A DNA stretch of 64,000 nucleotides from JAZDRH01 sp047470865 (GCF_047470865.1 NZ_JAZDRH010000005.1:1-64000), one strand, 5' to 3'. Shown: positions 22,117 through 31,789, numbered from the stretch's first letter. Numbers and translations: made by a program. The notes: generated from the letters alone by a model not told the origin.

Positions 22117-22876
22117 ACAAGAACAGTACTTATACGGCCAAGGCAAAGTTAAAATTGCGATGATTGGCACAGATGGCAAGCTAGGTGCTTGGCGTTGGGT
22201 AGGTGATGTTTCTTCGTTAAAAATCTCAATGAGTGAAGAAACCATTTCACACCGTGAAAGTTACAGCGGCATAAAAGCCAAAGTGCGTGAGTTTGGCTAT
22301 TCACCTGAAGCCAAGGTCGATGCTGTGCTACATAGTGTTATTACCGATAACCTTGCGCTGTTTACTTCAGGCGTAGCCACAGAAACCCCAGCAGGTACTG
22401 TTACCGCTGAAGCTTTGCCAGAGCTACAAGCAGGTGATGAGGTTGTGCTAGATAATCCTGGTATCACTGATGTGGTGATTACAGATAGTGCAGCATCCCC
22501 CGTGACCGTCGACCCAGCCAGCTACACTGTTGATCAGGCTTACGGGACTATTGTTTTTAACAGCATAGATTCTGCACTACAGCAACCATTCAATGTGGCT
22601 TATAAATACGTTGCAAATAAGCAAGTGTCGTTTTTAAGCACTAGCAAACGCCCTGATGTTGCACTGCGTTATGAAGGCATTAACTTGGCTGAAAACGGCG
22701 CACCTATTATTGCTGAGTTCTACAAATGCGCTCCATCACTGTTAACAGATTTATCGCTGATTACTGATGGTAATGAAGTGGCTGGCATGCCTGTGAACTT
22801 TGGCGTACTGCTCGATGGTAGCAAGCCAGCTAATGGTGCGCTGGGTCAGTTTGGCCGCCTCATTCAAGTGGAGTAA
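22109..22876 (+). CDS. Tail tube protein
   Basis: A 255-residue major tail protein. The start (EQYLYGQGKVKIAMIGTDGK), KISMSEETISHRES and the end (GVLLDGSKPANGALGQFGRL) fit tube proteins of B3-like siphoviruses. A Mu-type sheath gene would stand beside the tube; none is found, so the tail is non-contractile. Residues about 100-165 may be an inserted loop domain. AAGGAGA precedes the ATG. Confidence 0.85.
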   Translation: MSKQEQYLYGQGKVKIAMIGTDGKLGAWRWVGDVSSLKISMSEETISHRESYSGIKAKVREFGYSPEAKVDAVLHSVITDNLALFTSGVATETPAGTVTAEALPELQAGDEVVLDNPGITDVVITDSAASPVTVDPASYTVDQAYGTIVFNSIDSALQQPFNVAYKYVANKQVSFLSTSKRPDVALRYEGINLAENGAPIIAEFYKCAPSLLTDLSLITDGNEVAGMPVNFGVLLDGSKPANGALGQFGRLIQVE

Positions 22877-22879
22877 ATC

Positions 22880-23347
22880 ATGTCAGAGCAAGTAGAAGTA
22901 GAAGAGCTTGCTGTACTGTTCCCTGATGCGAGCATTCGCATTGGGGAGCAAGACGTTAGTGTTAAAGAACTGCGTTTTGGTCAGCAAATTAAATTTAACA
23001 GTCAGCTAGCTGCTTTAGCAGATGATTTGTCGCAAATTAACGGTCTATATGAAGGTAATGCGGACAGTATTAACGCCATGCTGGATGTGATTGCCCAGCA
23101 TTTTGATGCCATTCAACCCGTAATTTTAGCCAGCTGTGAGCAATCCATCGACTTTGATCAGCTCACGGGTGATGAAGGTGAAGCGCTACTACTGACATGG
23201 TGGTCAGTGAATAAGAATTTTTTCGTCCGCCGCCTTGTGCGTCCAAAAATGATCAAGGCAGCATTGGCTGGGGACGCATCTTTGCCACTCTCATCAGACA
23301 CGGACATCTCAGAGCCGAACTCAGCGACTACACAGCAAGACAACTAA
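22880..23347 (+). CDS. Tail assembly chaperone, short (G-like) form
   Basis: A 155-residue protein (VEELAVLFPDASIRIGEQDV ...) in the place of the lambda G-type chaperone, between tube and tape measure. It resembles the DUF6631-type tail chaperones of Mu/B3-like phages. The zero-frame C-terminus (SSDTDISEPNSATTQQDN) is low-complexity. A -1 frame stays open past its stop and gives a longer form (see next entry). Confidence 0.82.
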   Translation: MSEQVEVEELAVLFPDASIRIGEQDVSVKELRFGQQIKFNSQLAALADDLSQINGLYEGNADSINAMLDVIAQHFDAIQPVILASCEQSIDFDQLTGDEGEALLLTWWSVNKNFFVRRLVRPKMIKAALAGDASLPLSSDTDISEPNSATTQQDN

Positions 23348-23472
23348 CGCTTTACTTTGAACAAGCCATCAAAGCCGATAACCGTCAGCAAGCCCGTGAT
23401 CTATTAGCAGTAAATTTGGGCTTTGCAGGCGGCAAAGATGCAACCCAAGCCTTAAAGCAACTGAGTGAATAA
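22880..23472 (+). CDS. Tail chaperone, -1 frameshifted long (GT-like) form
   Basis: The -1 frame is open from the heptamer TTTTTTC (23218-23224; codons T TTT TTC, an ideal slippery site) to a TAA at 23470-23472. It encodes GWGRIFATLIRHGHLRAELS, YTARQLTLYFEQ and NLGFAGGKDATQALKQLSE, protein-like and without its own start site. Slippage there would give about 197 residues. The conserved G/GT rule of long-tailed phages predicts this. An AAAAATG stretch slightly downstream is a second, weaker slip candidate. Confidence 0.75.
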
Positions 23473-23473
23473 C

Positions 23474-26400
23474 ATGGCAGATAACACTAATTTAAAACTG
23501 GCACTGCGCATTCAAGCAGACATGAAAGAAGCCATTGATGCCTTTGATTCAGTGGCCAATGGGCTTAATGATGTGAATGCGCAAAGCCAAGCATTAGGCC
23601 GTAGTAGTTCAGAGTTATCGGGCGCGTTATCAAACGTGGGTGAAACCGCTGAGCAGCAAAAAGACCGTATTGCACAAATGGTCCGTGCCAGCCTTGAGCA
23701 AGCGCAGGCTACCCAAGCCATGCGTGAGCAAACCCAAGGCTTAAGTCAAACGCAACAGCAAGCGGTTAAGCATTGGCAAGCTACTTATGATGCGCAAAAT
23801 GCAGCGATGCGCTCTTATGCTGAACAAGAACAAGCGGAACGCAAGCAAATTCAACTCAAAGAACAAGCAGCGGCAGCTGCTGCAAAATTGGCAGAAGAAA
23901 GCGAAAGCCAACGAGCATCATTGGTTCGCTTGCTAGAAAGTATTGATCCAACGGAGCGCGCTTTAAATCAGTTAGATATTCAGCAAGATCAACTCAATCA
24001 GCACTTCAAGGCTGGGCGTATTGATGCTGAGGCTTATGCAGTAGCTTTGGCTAAAATAGACAGTAAGCGCACTCATACAGTTAATAATTCAAAAGAAAAC
24101 AAAGATACTGCTGCGGCTACAGCACGTGCTGCAACAGAAGCCGACAGGCAGAGTAATGCATTAAGGCAACTGTTAGCTACGATCAATCCCACTTCTACTG
24201 GCTTGAAACGGTTATCAGAACAAGAGCAAGAGCTACGTCGGCACTTTAAAGAAGGCCGTCTAGATGTTGATAATTACAAGAATTCTTTAAGGGAGCTCAG
24301 ACAACAACGTAAAGAACTAGAGGCTCAGTCTAAGGGAAGCAAGCAAAGTATTAATGCAGGTATTGGGATGCCTAGTATGATTAAAGGTCTTGCTCAAACC
24401 ATTGTTGCTGCCTTTGGTGTGCGTGAAGTGGCTAAAGCAACTGAAAGTTATACAGCCATGAATAACCGCTTAGCATTAGTTACATCTAGCACTAAAGAAC
24501 TTGCTAATGCACAGGATGCAGTTTATCAAATCGCACAAAATGGTAGGCAGCCCCTTAATGCAACAGCTGAGTTATATCAGCGGATAGCCACTAATGCGGA
24601 CGAGTTAAAACTATCAGGTGCAGGCGTTGCTTCAGTTGTTGACATTATTAATAAAACTTTAGCTATCAGTGGAGCTTCAAGCCAAGCATCTAGCGCTGCT
24701 TTAATTCAACTAGGGCAAGCCTTTGCATCAGGCACTTTGCGCGGTGAAGAACTTAACTCCGTCCTTGAGCAAGCACCTGCATTGGCTAAAACCTTAGCTG
24801 ATGGCTTAGGTGTAACCGTTGGCGAACTTAGAAAACTAGGATCTGAAGGTAAGCTCTCAGCTCAAAATGTTATTCAAGCACTACAAAGTCAAGGTGATGC
24901 TGTTGATAAACAGTTCGCTAAGGTGCAGGTGACAGGCTCTCAAGCCATGACGGTTTTGGGAAATAGTTTTATTAAGTTGATTGGTGAGGTAAATGAAGCT
25001 ACAGGTGCTACTAGCTCATTTAGTTCAATGTTGGTTGGTTTGGCAGAATGGATTGACACTGGAAGTCTTAGTGATGGCTTGATTGAGTCTTTTTCAATTT
25101 GGTCGGGTGTTTTTGACGCTATGAGCAAGGACATTCAATCATTGGAACTTGATATTATAGGATTAGCTGAAAGTGGCTCATCTACTGGTAACTTTATTGC
25201 TAATGCATTCAAGGAAATGCCAGCCAACTTACGTGCATTTATTAAAATATCTGTAGTTGAGATTCTTAGTTTATTTGATAAAGCTATTGCTTATGCAGTC
25301 TGGGCTGGGCAGCGTATAAAATCCGTATTTACAGATACCTCAGCAGAGTCAATTGATAAGCTTTTAGACGAAAAGTTAGCTGAACTGAATAGTATTCGAG
25401 ATGAATCACTCAGCGATATTCTTGCTGAGCGAGAGGCGATTGTTAATGGTGGTAAAGCTAGTTTAGAACGTTTTCAAAAAGAGCGTGAGGAGCGCATAAA
25501 GTTACGTGCTGAACGTGAAAAAGATATAGTTCAGTTACGTAATGCAGCTAAAGCAACTCCTTTAAATTTAAAAGCTGGTGTAACAGACAAGCAAGTAAAA
25601 GCACAAGAAAGTTATGTCAAAGGTTTAGAGCGTCAGGCAGCAATTCTAAATAAAACAGCCGCTGAAGTACGTGCTTATGAGCTTGCAGAGAAAAAACTGT
25701 CAGGCGCTATGCTAACGCGCGCGCAGTCTGCACTGGCGACTATTGCTGCTGACGAGCAAAAGAAACAAGCTGATGCCAACGCCAAAGCCGTTACCGAATT
25801 ACAAGCGCAACTGTTAAAAGCTTCAGGCAAGAATACTGAAGCGGCAATGGTTGAAAGTGCTGCACGTTTTGCACAGATGCAACGCGAGATGATCAAGAAC
25901 GGCAACAGCGCTGGCGTTGATTTAGTCAAGCAGCTGATTCCATTGGACGCAGTACGCATTCAGTTGGACGGTTTGCAAAGCGAAGTCGACAAAGCCCTAA
26001 GCGCCCAACAACGCGGCGAGCAAAGTATTGATGCGCAAGTTAACGCTGGGCTTATCACGCAAATTGAAGGCCGCAAACGTCTTGCCGAACTACACCAACA
26101 AACCGCCAGCATTGTTGAACGCTACATGCCACAGCTGCGCGAAATGGCGAACTTACCTGGGGCGTTGGGCGAACAAGCGCGTATTACATTAGAGACGTTA
26201 GAAGCCCAGTTAATTCAGTTAAAAACTACGTCAAATGAACTGCAAAACGCGCTTCGCAATGGATTACAAAACGGTATTTCTGAATCACTTGCGGGTTTAG
26301 CTAAAGGCACAATGGATTTGCGCGATGCAATCCGCTCATTGCTTGAAGCGGTACTTGATTCCATGGTGCAAATGGCAGCACAAGGGTTAGCCGAAACTGC

Positions 26401-27097
26401 TACCAGTGGCATTATGAGTTTGTTTAGTAAAGGCGATGCAGGAAGTGCTCAAGGCTTAGCTATTACAACAGCATCCACTCAGGGCGCCACAGCCATGGGT
26501 ACCGCTATTTCTTCAGCATCAATGACAGGTGCTCAAGCGTTTGCAGCGGCTATTACATCCGCTAGTGCCGCAAATGGGGCAAGCAGTGCTATGAGTACGG
26601 CAGGTGGCATGGCAAGTTCGGGTGGTGGTTTTTGGGCATCACTAGCAGGTTCATTCTCTTCATCAGCCGCCTTTGCTGAAGGCGGTCATGTACGTGGCGC
26701 GGGCACCGATAAGTCAGACTCTATTCCAGCTTGGTTATCAAACAATGAGTTTGTGACAAGAGCTTCGGTAGTAAAACAGCCTGGCGCGCTCGCTTTTCTC
26801 AGTGATTTTAACGCTAGAGGAATGCGCGCTTTACTTGATTGGACAAGGCGCGTTAAGCATTCCACAGGCGGCTTAGCAGGTATTCCAGCACCTGCATTTG
26901 CAGCACCTAAACTAGGTGCTGCGGATGTAGCTACACCGAGCGCCAATGCAACGCTACACAACCAACAAAGCTTTTATTTGGTGGATGACCCAGACCGCGT
27001 AATGAGCGCCGCATGGGGCAAAGGTAGCGAAGAAAAGCTGATTGTAGCGCTCAGTAAAGACCCAGCAAAGTTTAGATCCATTCTCGGGGTTAATTAG
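23474..27097 (+). CDS. Tape measure protein
   Basis: A 1207-residue tail length ruler. Residues 1-300 are Gln/Ala-rich coiled coil. Residues about 310-500 are the tape measure domain (AKATESYTAMNNRLALVTSS, TLRGEELNSVLEQAPALAKT, KLSAQNVIQALQSQG). A hydrophobic Ala/Ser/Gly region follows near 990-1060, and the end has GGHVRGAGTDKSDSIPAWLS, common to tape measures. ATG 23474 was chosen over a GTG three codons earlier. Protein length implies a tail well over 150 nm by the usual 0.15 nm per residue rule. Confidence 0.93.
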   Translation: MADNTNLKLALRIQADMKEAIDAFDSVANGLNDVNAQSQALGRSSSELSGALSNVGETAEQQKDRIAQMVRASLEQAQATQAMREQTQGLSQTQQQAVKHWQATYDAQNAAMRSYAEQEQAERKQIQLKEQAAAAAAKLAEESESQRASLVRLLESIDPTERALNQLDIQQDQLNQHFKAGRIDAEAYAVALAKIDSKRTHTVNNSKENKDTAAATARAATEADRQSNALRQLLATINPTSTGLKRLSEQEQELRRHFKEGRLDVDNYKNSLRELRQQRKELEAQSKGSKQSINAGIGMPSMIKGLAQTIVAAFGVREVAKATESYTAMNNRLALVTSSTKELANAQDAVYQIAQNGRQPLNATAELYQRIATNADELKLSGAGVASVVDIINKTLAISGASSQASSAALIQLGQAFASGTLRGEELNSVLEQAPALAKTLADGLGVTVGELRKLGSEGKLSAQNVIQALQSQGDAVDKQFAKVQVTGSQAMTVLGNSFIKLIGEVNEATGATSSFSSMLVGLAEWIDTGSLSDGLIESFSIWSGVFDAMSKDIQSLELDIIGLAESGSSTGNFIANAFKEMPANLRAFIKISVVEILSLFDKAIAYAVWAGQRIKSVFTDTSAESIDKLLDEKLAELNSIRDESLSDILAEREAIVNGGKASLERFQKEREERIKLRAEREKDIVQLRNAAKATPLNLKAGVTDKQVKAQESYVKGLERQAAILNKTAAEVRAYELAEKKLSGAMLTRAQSALATIAADEQKKQADANAKAVTELQAQLLKASGKNTEAAMVESAARFAQMQREMIKNGNSAGVDLVKQLIPLDAVRIQLDGLQSEVDKALSAQQRGEQSIDAQVNAGLITQIEGRKRLAELHQQTASIVERYMPQLREMANLPGALGEQARITLETLEAQLIQLKTTSNELQNALRNGLQNGISESLAGLAKGTMDLRDAIRSLLEAVLDSMVQMAAQGLAETATSGIMSLFSKGDAGSAQGLAITTASTQGATAMGTAISSASMTGAQAFAAAITSASAANGASSAMSTAGGMASSGGGFWASLAGSFSSSAAFAEGGHVRGAGTDKSDSIPAWLSNNEFVTRASVVKQPGALAFLSDFNARGMRALLDWTRRVKHSTGGLAGIPAPAFAAPKLGAADVATPSANATLHNQQSFYLVDDPDRVMSAAWGKGSEEKLIVALSKDPAKFRSILGVN

Positions 27098-27127
27098 TCT
27101 TTAACCTCGTTTAACGAGGTATTAAAG

Positions 27128-27973
27128 ATGCCGCATCAAATCGGGCATGTTGACAATAGCAACGGCAACCTAGCTCACTACAACATGCTAGCCACGATTA
27201 AAGACTTTGCCAGCACCAATGGCTGGCAAGTACTGCGTTATGACGACAGCGCCGAAAACCGCGAGCTGATTTTAAAAGGTGTAGGTTTTAGTGGCGAAGA
27301 AGAAATCTTTGTCGGTTTTCGTACTTATCAAAACGCTAATGCCGACTTTTATAACCTCGTCGCGGCAGTATTTACAGGCTATGTACCTAGCAATACTTTT
27401 GACCGTCAACCAGGTGCTTATTTATCTGGCGTTCCTGCACATAACCGTCGCATTGACTACTGGCTAACGCTAAACCCACAACGCATTGTGTTGGCAATGA
27501 AAGTTGGTACGCCCGTTTATGAAACCTGCTATGTCGGCAAAATGCTGCCTTATGCACGACCGTCGCAGTATCCGTATCCTGTGGTTTGTGCGGGGATGTT
27601 GAATGGCACACCGAGTACCCGCTTTAGTGATACTTCAACAAACCACGGTTTTGGCTTTAAAGGTAATAGCCAGCGCTTGGCGCTACGCACAAATGACCAG
27701 TGGCGCAATGTGTATTGTTATCCGTGGGGGAATGCTGCGCTTGCGGGGTCAACTCAGTTACGTGATACGGATGGCCTCTACCCATTAATTCCCATTGAAC
27801 TGCACGACAATACAGCTAATTTGTGGGGTGCATTGGATGGTATCTTCTATATCTCAGGTTTTAATAATGCTGTTGAAAACACAATGGATGTCGATGGGCG
27901 GCACTATGTTGTTATGCAAGATGTTAGCCGTACAAGTTTTACTGATTACGTAGCGTTAAGGATGGATTTATAA
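27128..27973 (+). CDS. Tail protein, 281 residues (pair member 1)
   Basis: A tail-region protein (MPHQIGHVDNSNGNLAHYNM) found after the tape measure in B3-like phages. It has many aromatic residues and beta-type segments such as GFGFKGNSQRLALRT and DVDGRHYVVMQDVSRT. Length and layout are like the next gene, which probably shares the fold. A role in the tail tip or as receptor-binding or tail-tip decoration is inferred. It overlaps the next gene by one base. A hairpin ACCTCGT/ACGAGGT lies before it (27104-27120). Confidence 0.7.
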   Translation: MPHQIGHVDNSNGNLAHYNMLATIKDFASTNGWQVLRYDDSAENRELILKGVGFSGEEEIFVGFRTYQNANADFYNLVAAVFTGYVPSNTFDRQPGAYLSGVPAHNRRIDYWLTLNPQRIVLAMKVGTPVYETCYVGKMLPYARPSQYPYPVVCAGMLNGTPSTRFSDTSTNHGFGFKGNSQRLALRTNDQWRNVYCYPWGNAALAGSTQLRDTDGLYPLIPIELHDNTANLWGALDGIFYISGFNNAVENTMDVDGRHYVVMQDVSRTSFTDYVALRMDL

Positions 27974-28815
27974 TGGCTTACATCAAAAGCACAGCTAACA
28001 GCATTGTAGCTATTCAGACCCTGCTGGTTGATGCTTGCCAAGAGCAAGGATGGATTTGGGATAGCGTACAAAATCAACTATCAAAAAACACTATGCAGCT
28101 TCAGTTAAACATACTTGCAGATAACTTACGTATACGAGCAAAGCATAAGAATGAGGGTAACTACAGTGCTTATGTGAGAACAGGTTATGTAAACGGAAAA
28201 ACTAATATTGTATTTCCTGCTGAAGTGCATTTATTCATATTTTCACAAGAAGTATATCTTGTCATTGAATATGATGTCTCACATTTTCAGTTCTTGTCCT
28301 TCGGCATATCTACATTAAATAGTGATTATCTCTGGCTAGGGGGTACATTTCCTGAAGCATCATCACAAAATAATATTTCAGTTAGTATGAGAGCCTCAAT
28401 AGGCTCAAATACAGCAGTAAGCGCTCTGTTTTGGGCTATGGGTGCTCAATGGGGGGGGGGTACAAGCTTCATTTATGATGGTAGTGAGTGGCAATGGAAA
28501 GGCGGACAAATGCCTGGCTTTAAAGTACTGGAACCGATTTTAAAAATACAGCCTTCAGCATGGAATGCTGAGTCTGCACTCATTCCGATTCGCGGATATA
28601 AAAATCATTTAGAAAACAAAATTGTTTTATATGTCGATCTTGAGCATGCGCGTCATATACGTATTGATAACTACGAGCCTGGTGCCATTGTAATGCTCGG
28701 TTCCGAGAAATGGAAAATTTTACCGTGGTTTTATAAAAACATTGAAGATAGGGATGGAGTTACAGCATTAAGTACGGGGACCTTTGGTTGGGCTATTCGC
28801 TATGACGGTCCTTAG
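27973..28815 (+). CDS. Tail protein with G10 tract (pair member 2)
   Basis: A 280-residue tail-region protein (MAYIKSTANSIVAIQTLLVD). It is more AT-rich than its neighbours, suggesting recent exchange. Near residues 160-163 the codons for W-G-G-G are an uninterrupted run of ten G (28451-28460). Gain or loss of a G would stop translation, so the gene may be phase-variable. C-terminal pattern ALIPIRGYKN ... NYEPGAIVMLGSEKWKIL parallels the previous protein. Likely receptor binding or tail tip; not proven. Confidence 0.7.
   Translation: MAYIKSTANSIVAIQTLLVDACQEQGWIWDSVQNQLSKNTMQLQLNILADNLRIRAKHKNEGNYSAYVRTGYVNGKTNIVFPAEVHLFIFSQEVYLVIEYDVSHFQFLSFGISTLNSDYLWLGGTFPEASSQNNISVSMRASIGSNTAVSALFWAMGAQWGGGTSFIYDGSEWQWKGGQMPGFKVLEPILKIQPSAWNAESALIPIRGYKNHLENKIVLYVDLEHARHIRIDNYEPGAIVMLGSEKWKILPWFYKNIEDRDGVTALSTGTFGWAIRYDGP
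28451..28460 (+). repeat. Poly-G tract (G10) in tail gene
   Basis: Ten consecutive G inside codons TGG GGG GGG GGT. Tracts this long are rare in coding DNA and are typical slipped-strand mispairing sites. Confidence 0.9.
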
Positions 28816-28817
28816 AC

Positions 28818-30527
28818 ATGGCTAAGTTAGATGCCATACATGTGTTGCCTATTCAAGGCGGTTTTACCGCCCCCCAGTTCGCAAAGGACCTATACCGTTT
28901 TGCGTTTATTGAACAGCCCTATGAGTCTATTACGCTACGTAGTCCAGGTGCGGCTAAAATTAAAAGTAATCTACCTGTGTTAGCGAATCCGCACGCGATT
29001 AAAAGCGTGCGTTTAAACGCCTATCTTGATGATTTTTACTACCGTATTCATATCACCCCACAGCGCTTAGATTTAGGGAACGTCGTCTCAACCCAAACAA
29101 CTGATGTTTATGTCTGGAATGCCCACCTTACGCCTAAAACCCTGAGCAAAATTACAGGCACAGATGCAGGCTTAACCGTATCTGGGCAAGACAGCTTGCC
29201 TACTTTGTATATGCCGTTAAAAGAGCGTGTGTATCAGCTGTCTGTCACGCCCGATGGGCAGCCTGTACTCGATACAAAAGTCACTTTTGACTTTAGCGAT
29301 GAATTTCCCTTTGTACATGTCACCGCTAACCGCATTATTGGCTGGACCTTTAGCCCCGACTGGAGCGGCAATATACAAGAGCGTTTTATCTGGGCAACTG
29401 ACATTCTGACTAGCGAAACCATGGTAGAACAACGCCGTGCTTTACGCTTATCGCCACGGCGTGAGTTTGACGCGCAAATGATAGTGCATGGACAAGAACG
29501 CCAGTTTTTAGAAATGGCATTATTTGGCTGGGGAGCGCGTATTTGGGCATTGCCACTTTGGCATGAAGTACAGCAATTAGATCAAGCACTGGATACAGAA
29601 GTGCTGTTTATTCCTTGCCAAACTGAAGACCTTGACTTTAACGCACAAGGCCTAGCTATTCTGCGCGGTTTAACGGCTTTTAGTTATGAAACGGTAGAGA
29701 TTTTAACGGTTGAAACCAACGGCTTAACACTTAAACGCCCAACCCAACAAGCTTGGCCAGCAGGAACGCAGCTTTACCCAGCGCGTAGCGCCCAGCTTAA
29801 AGAAGCGCCGCAAGCGGCACGCAAGTCAGATAACTTGCAAACACTGGCTGTGCGCTTTGAAGTCAGCGAACAAAACAACTACAGCGCAAAAATGCCCAGC
29901 GCTCAGTACCGTAACTATCCTGTGCTTGAGCAAGAGCCAAATCAAAGTGAAGACTTAACCCTAAGTTATGCACGCTTGTTAGCTACATTAGATAACGGCA
30001 GCGCCATTGCACTAAATGAAGATATCGGCGCTCGTGCATTACCTGTGCAAGGCTACAAAAAGCTACTGCATGGACGTAAACAACATGCTCAGTTTAAAGC
30101 GTTACTCTATGCGTTAAACGGCAGGCAAAAAGCGTTATGGATTCCCACGTTTAACGATGATTTAACCCTTGTCGATACAGTAACTAGTGCCAGCACTGTG
30201 TTAGATATCGCTTATATCGGCTACAGCCGCTTCGGCCAACAACGCACAGGGCGTCGTGATATCCGTATTGAACTGCACACAGGTGAAGTATTTTATCGGC
30301 GTATTGTGGCCAGCGCCGAACAAAGCACTACAGTTGAGCGTTTAGCATTAGATAGCCCGTTAGGACAACAAATAGAACCACATCAAGTACGGCGCATAAG
30401 TTGGTTAATGCTATGCCGTAGCGACAGTGACACTGCTGAAATAGAACATCTAACAGACTCAGAAGGAGTCGCGCAAACTAGCCTTATTTTTAGAGGCGTG
30501 CGTGACGATGAGTTTCAACCAAATTGA
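28818..30527 (+). CDS. Large tail protein of B3/D3112 type
   Basis: A 569-residue structural protein (IHVLPIQGGFTAPQFAKDLY ...) in the distal-tail position. Segments such as ALRLSPRREFDAQMIVHGQE, ALFGWGARIWALPLWHE and ALLYALNGRQKALWIPTFND fit the family of phage tail proteins next to BR0599-type genes in D3112/B3. Probably part of the baseplate hub. It starts 2 bases after the previous gene and overlaps the next by 20. Confidence 0.8.
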   Translation: MAKLDAIHVLPIQGGFTAPQFAKDLYRFAFIEQPYESITLRSPGAAKIKSNLPVLANPHAIKSVRLNAYLDDFYYRIHITPQRLDLGNVVSTQTTDVYVWNAHLTPKTLSKITGTDAGLTVSGQDSLPTLYMPLKERVYQLSVTPDGQPVLDTKVTFDFSDEFPFVHVTANRIIGWTFSPDWSGNIQERFIWATDILTSETMVEQRRALRLSPRREFDAQMIVHGQERQFLEMALFGWGARIWALPLWHEVQQLDQALDTEVLFIPCQTEDLDFNAQGLAILRGLTAFSYETVEILTVETNGLTLKRPTQQAWPAGTQLYPARSAQLKEAPQAARKSDNLQTLAVRFEVSEQNNYSAKMPSAQYRNYPVLEQEPNQSEDLTLSYARLLATLDNGSAIALNEDIGARALPVQGYKKLLHGRKQHAQFKALLYALNGRQKALWIPTFNDDLTLVDTVTSASTVLDIAYIGYSRFGQQRTGRRDIRIELHTGEVFYRRIVASAEQSTTVERLALDSPLGQQIEPHQVRRISWLMLCRSDSDTAEIEHLTDSEGVAQTSLIFRGVRDDEFQPN

Positions 30528-31323
30528 AAAATCTTTAGCTGATGCACAGCCCATACGGTTGTATGAGTTTAGGCGCGATGTACTGCGCTTTACTTATAAC
30601 AGCTCAGATCGTGATATCACCCATAATAATCAAATCTTTAAAAGTTTAGTGGGTGGTATTAGCGATAGTGGTATTAAACAGACAGGTCAAGGCACAGCTG
30701 ATGCTTTAAAAATTACCGCACCTGCTAGTTTAGAAGTAGCGCAGTTATACCGTGGTGCCGCGCCTTCTAGCCCTATTTTTATCACTATTTATATGCGCCA
30801 TTTTGGCATCGATGATTTTGTGGTTATCTATGCAGGCGAAGTGCGCAATGTTGGTTGGCCAAAACCTGAAAGCTGCGTGATTACTTGCGCGCAACTGTCA
30901 GAACGCATGGATATGACGGGCTTACGTTTGTGCTGGGAACGTAGCTGCCCACATGCTTTATATTCAGTAGCCTGTGGCGTGAATCGTGACCATTATCGCG
31001 TGCAAAGCAGTATTCAAAATATGGATGGCGCCATGTTAGAGAATGGCGCGTTTGCAGGTTATCAAGCTGGCTATTTTACAGGTGGCTATGTGGAATGGAT
31101 GCTAGCTGGCGGCAGCTATGAGCGCCGCGGCATTCAACAACACCAGCAAAGCAAACTGTTCTTATTAGGTGGCACAACAGGCTTGGCGCTAGGTGCTGAA
31201 ATACGTGTTTATCCGGGTTGCAAACAAACTACCAGCGGCTGCAAGTCGTTCAATAACTTAGACAACTTTGGCGGCATCCCTCATTTGGCGGGCGAATCGC
31301 CCTACGGCCAAAATATCTTCTAG
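30508..31323 (+). CDS. Phage BR0599 family tail-tip protein
   Basis: A 271-residue BR0599/DUF2163-type protein: LYEFRRDVLRFTYNSSDRDI, AAPSSPIFITIYMRH, ERSCPHALYSVACGVNRDHY and a Cys-containing end (YPGCKQTTSGCKSFNNLDNF) with the conserved FGG. Such proteins belong to the tail tip of GTA- and B3-like particles. ATG 30508 was chosen over a GTG two codons before; it lies inside the upstream gene. Confidence 0.88.
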   Translation: MSFNQIEKSLADAQPIRLYEFRRDVLRFTYNSSDRDITHNNQIFKSLVGGISDSGIKQTGQGTADALKITAPASLEVAQLYRGAAPSSPIFITIYMRHFGIDDFVVIYAGEVRNVGWPKPESCVITCAQLSERMDMTGLRLCWERSCPHALYSVACGVNRDHYRVQSSIQNMDGAMLENGAFAGYQAGYFTGGYVEWMLAGGSYERRGIQQHQQSKLFLLGGTTGLALGAEIRVYPGCKQTTSGCKSFNNLDNFGGIPHLAGESPYGQNIF

Positions 31324-31331
31324 GAGCCTTT

Positions 31332-31562
31332 ATGATTTATTACCAAATTGCGATTTTGGTGGTATCGCTCATTGTTAGCTACGCCATGCAGCCTAAGCCA
31401 AAATCCCCTAAGCCTGCCGCTATTGACGACTTCAATATGCCCAATACGGATGAAGGTACAGAGCAAAGTGTGATCTTTGGTGATTGCTGGATTAGCGGCT
31501 GGCAGGTGCTTAGTTATGGCAACTTACGCACATCAAAAATAAAAACAAAGAGTGGTAAATAA
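31332..31562 (+). CDS. Small membrane-anchored tail-tip protein
   Basis: A 76-residue protein. Residues 2-18 (IYYQIAILVVSLIVSYA) are hydrophobic, followed by a Pro/Lys stretch and a short domain (QSVIFGDCWISGWQVLSYGN). AGGAG lies before the ATG, and it ends TAATG, overlapping the next gene by one base. Small anchors like this precede tail-tip genes in D3112/B3-type phages. Confidence 0.72.
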   Translation: MIYYQIAILVVSLIVSYAMQPKPKSPKPAAIDDFNMPNTDEGTEQSVIFGDCWISGWQVLSYGNLRTSKIKTKSGK

Positions 31563-31789
31563 TGACTGATTTTCTTGTCACTTTTGAGCACCTGCATAGC
31601 GTGCAAGGTTTAAGCGTAGGGCAAGGTTTTTGTCATCGCGGTGCGCGCCAGTTTTGTCAACGTTATCAGCTTAGTTGGGCACAAGCAGTTCAACAAGGCG
31701 GTATTTACGCCAGTCAACTAGAAGCCACTCAAGATGCCTTAGCACTACGGCTAGTGGCACATGCAAGGAAGGAACTTTATGGGCAGTAA
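31562..31789 (+). CDS. Small tail-tip region protein
   Basis: A 75-residue protein (FLVTFEHLHSVQGLSVGQGF CHRG in the front, helical WAQAVQQGGIYASQLEATQD behind), coupled to the previous gene by one base and overlapping the next by 11. In B3/D3112-like phages a small gene occupies this spot. Function unknown. Confidence 0.7.
   Translation: MTDFLVTFEHLHSVQGLSVGQGFCHRGARQFCQRYQLSWAQAVQQGGIYASQLEATQDALALRLVAHARKELYGQ

Noticed and set aside
27128..28815. Diversity-generating retroelement acting on the tail genes
   Set aside because: No reverse transcriptase gene or template repeat was seen in the prophage.
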